The notes beneath the pieces are model-generated. The model did no database searches and was not told the origin of the DNA. It saw only the letters and a list, made by a program, of their open reading frames with translations. Positions 4,934 through 5,834 of a DNA stretch of 5,834 bases are shown here, in pieces. The translations under genes and the position numbers were made by a program. Location of the stretch: positions 1-5,834 of the forward strand of contig JAJYSI010000233.1 in assembly GCA_021793635.1 (NCBI GenBank), read 5' to 3'. Positions within the stretch are counted from its first letter, which is position 1; each line of letters opens with the position of its first letter. The DNA comes from Bacteroidota bacterium (GTDB lineage Bacteria > Bacteroidota > Ignavibacteria > Ignavibacteriales > Ignavibacteriaceae).

Positions 4934-5692
4934 GATATATTCTATTCTTAATGCTCTATCGGCAGAAGTTGGGCTCCATTTTTTATTAGCAAGCAAATCT
5001 CGAAGGTCAAAGCCAAGAGTAAAACCGGAGCCGATTGACCATCTAATACCTAAGTTCAAATAACCGTTGCCATTGCCGAAATATCTTGTAGCATTATCAT
5101 TGAAAGCAAAATCATATTCTCCAATGATTGAAACATTTTCTCCTAATGTTTTTTCGGCGCCGACGCGAAGATCTAGAAAATCATCTCCGTCTTTACTTTC
5201 CAGCGAGTAATTTACCGTACTGTGTAGACTTAAATATCCCAGGAATGCAAAATTTTTACTTGCAGCGGCAAAAAATCCCGGAGACTTAATCGCATAACGT
5301 GAAGTAGAGTCAAAATATTCACCTTTGCCTTGTGAATCAAAGCCAAGCGTAAGTGCGGGAGTTGATACGGTTTCATTCATCAGCCTGAAGCGAATATTTA
5401 CGCCGGGGTAACCATACCATTTAGGAGATCCTGCTCCAATTAGATTTTGTCCGCCGTAAGAGATTCCAAAACTAATATTATCAAAAACTCCTACTTCAAT
5501 TCTTTCTATTAAATCCCCCTCTGGCAAAACATCTGAAGTAATGCCGACGAATCCTTTGTTAAGAATACCGGCGGTGGGCATGTCAATTAAATACCTATAT
5601 TCATATTTGGCGTTTGTTCCTGCAGTACCTTGAGCTAAAATAATGGAAGCTGAAATAACAATCAGCGCTAATGTTAGTCGAATCATTTTCAT
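4919..5692 (-). CDS. Secreted outer-membrane beta-barrel protein, family not recognised
   Basis: The 257-aa product starts with a signal peptide: MKMIR, hydrophobic 6-19, and probable cleavage after ILA (20), before Gln21-Gly22. Beyond it the sequence alternates hydrophobic and polar residues in short strands with turns rich in Gly, Asn and Asp (IEVGVFDNISFGISYGG at 65-81, LNLGIRWSIGSGFTLGFDL at 212-230). It ends in IKSIF with a terminal Phe, as outer-membrane barrels do. About 10-12 strands look possible. The segment around 38-120 faintly recalls YjbH-type barrels (PTAGILNKG, GVFDNISFG, LTLGFDSQG), but I would not assign that family. Two starts are possible. GAGGG (5700-5696) is 3 nt from the ATG at 5692 and 9 nt from the second ATG at 5686, so the shorter form is equally likely. 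The role is unknown. The nearest gene downstream is the lipoprotein operon, 204 bp away on the same strand. Confidence 0.78.
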   Translation of the reverse strand: MKMIRLTLALIVISASIILAQGTAGTNAKYEYRYLIDMPTAGILNKGFVGITSDVLPEGDLIERIEVGVFDNISFGISYGGQNLIGAGSPKWYGYPGVNIRFRLMNETVSTPALTLGFDSQGKGEYFDSTSRYAIKSPGFFAAASKNFAFLGYLSLHSTVNYSLESKDGDDFLDLRVGAEKTLGENVSIIGEYDFAFNDNATRYFGNGNGYLNLGIRWSIGSGFTLGFDLRDLLANKKWSPTSADRALRIEYIKSIF

Positions 5693-5834
5693 ATTCCCTC
5701 AAGTCTTGTTGGAAAATATTTTTGAATAAATTTCTAAATGAAAAATAATAATAATATTTGAAAGATAATCTTTATAAAAAATTATTTAACAGCATAATCT
5801 GGATAAATAAAAATTATTAATTCAGACGGAAGCA

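Noticed and set aside
5693..5834. A search for a promoter upstream of the beta-barrel gene.
   Set aside because: The 142 bp are very AT-rich. TATAAA and TATCTTTC are present but lack any matching upstream box at a valid spacing, so no promoter is called.

Overview
The window looks like chromosomal DNA from an AT-rich, Gram-negative, menaquinone-using bacterium of the Bacteroidota/Chlorobi group. Ignavibacteria is my best guess, from protein flavour only: lipoproteins beginning Cys-Tyr-Thr, a FadL-type barrel, and signal peptides cleaved before Gln-Gly. No rRNA or other marker is present to prove it. All six genes are on the minus strand, so transcription runs from high to low coordinates.

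Layout in transcription order: (1) 5692-4919 encodes a secreted protein of 257 aa that looks like an outer-membrane beta-barrel of unrecognised family. A weak hairpin lies across its stop codon. (2) A leader of about 200 bp (4715-4918) holds a near-palindrome, a possible promoter element and a long-loop hairpin. (3) A tight three-gene operon follows: an Asn/Tyr-rich lipoprotein (4714-3536), a shorter lipoprotein of the same design (3530-3006) and a FadL/OmpP1-like outer-membrane barrel (3006-1567). The genes are 5 bp apart and then overlap by 1 bp (TAATG), with strong Shine-Dalgarno sites inside the preceding genes. A good intrinsic terminator (1505-1548) closes the operon. (4) A spacer with a 16-bp tandem repeat precedes rsgA (1373-405), the ribosome-assembly GTPase, which uses a TTG start. 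(5) The 5' part of a probable isochorismate synthase gene (menF; 327 to the window edge) follows.

The rsgA and menF genes are housekeeping: 30S maturation and the first committed step of menaquinone synthesis. The most interesting part is the operon. Two lipoproteins share a Cys-Tyr-Thr anchor, a Pro-Trp-Tyr/Trp-Asn-x-Tyr-Ser motif and a basic disordered tail, and they are translationally linked to an outer-membrane barrel. This suggests a cell-envelope unit of unknown function. I see no CRISPR array, tRNA, rRNA, insertion sequence or phage gene.
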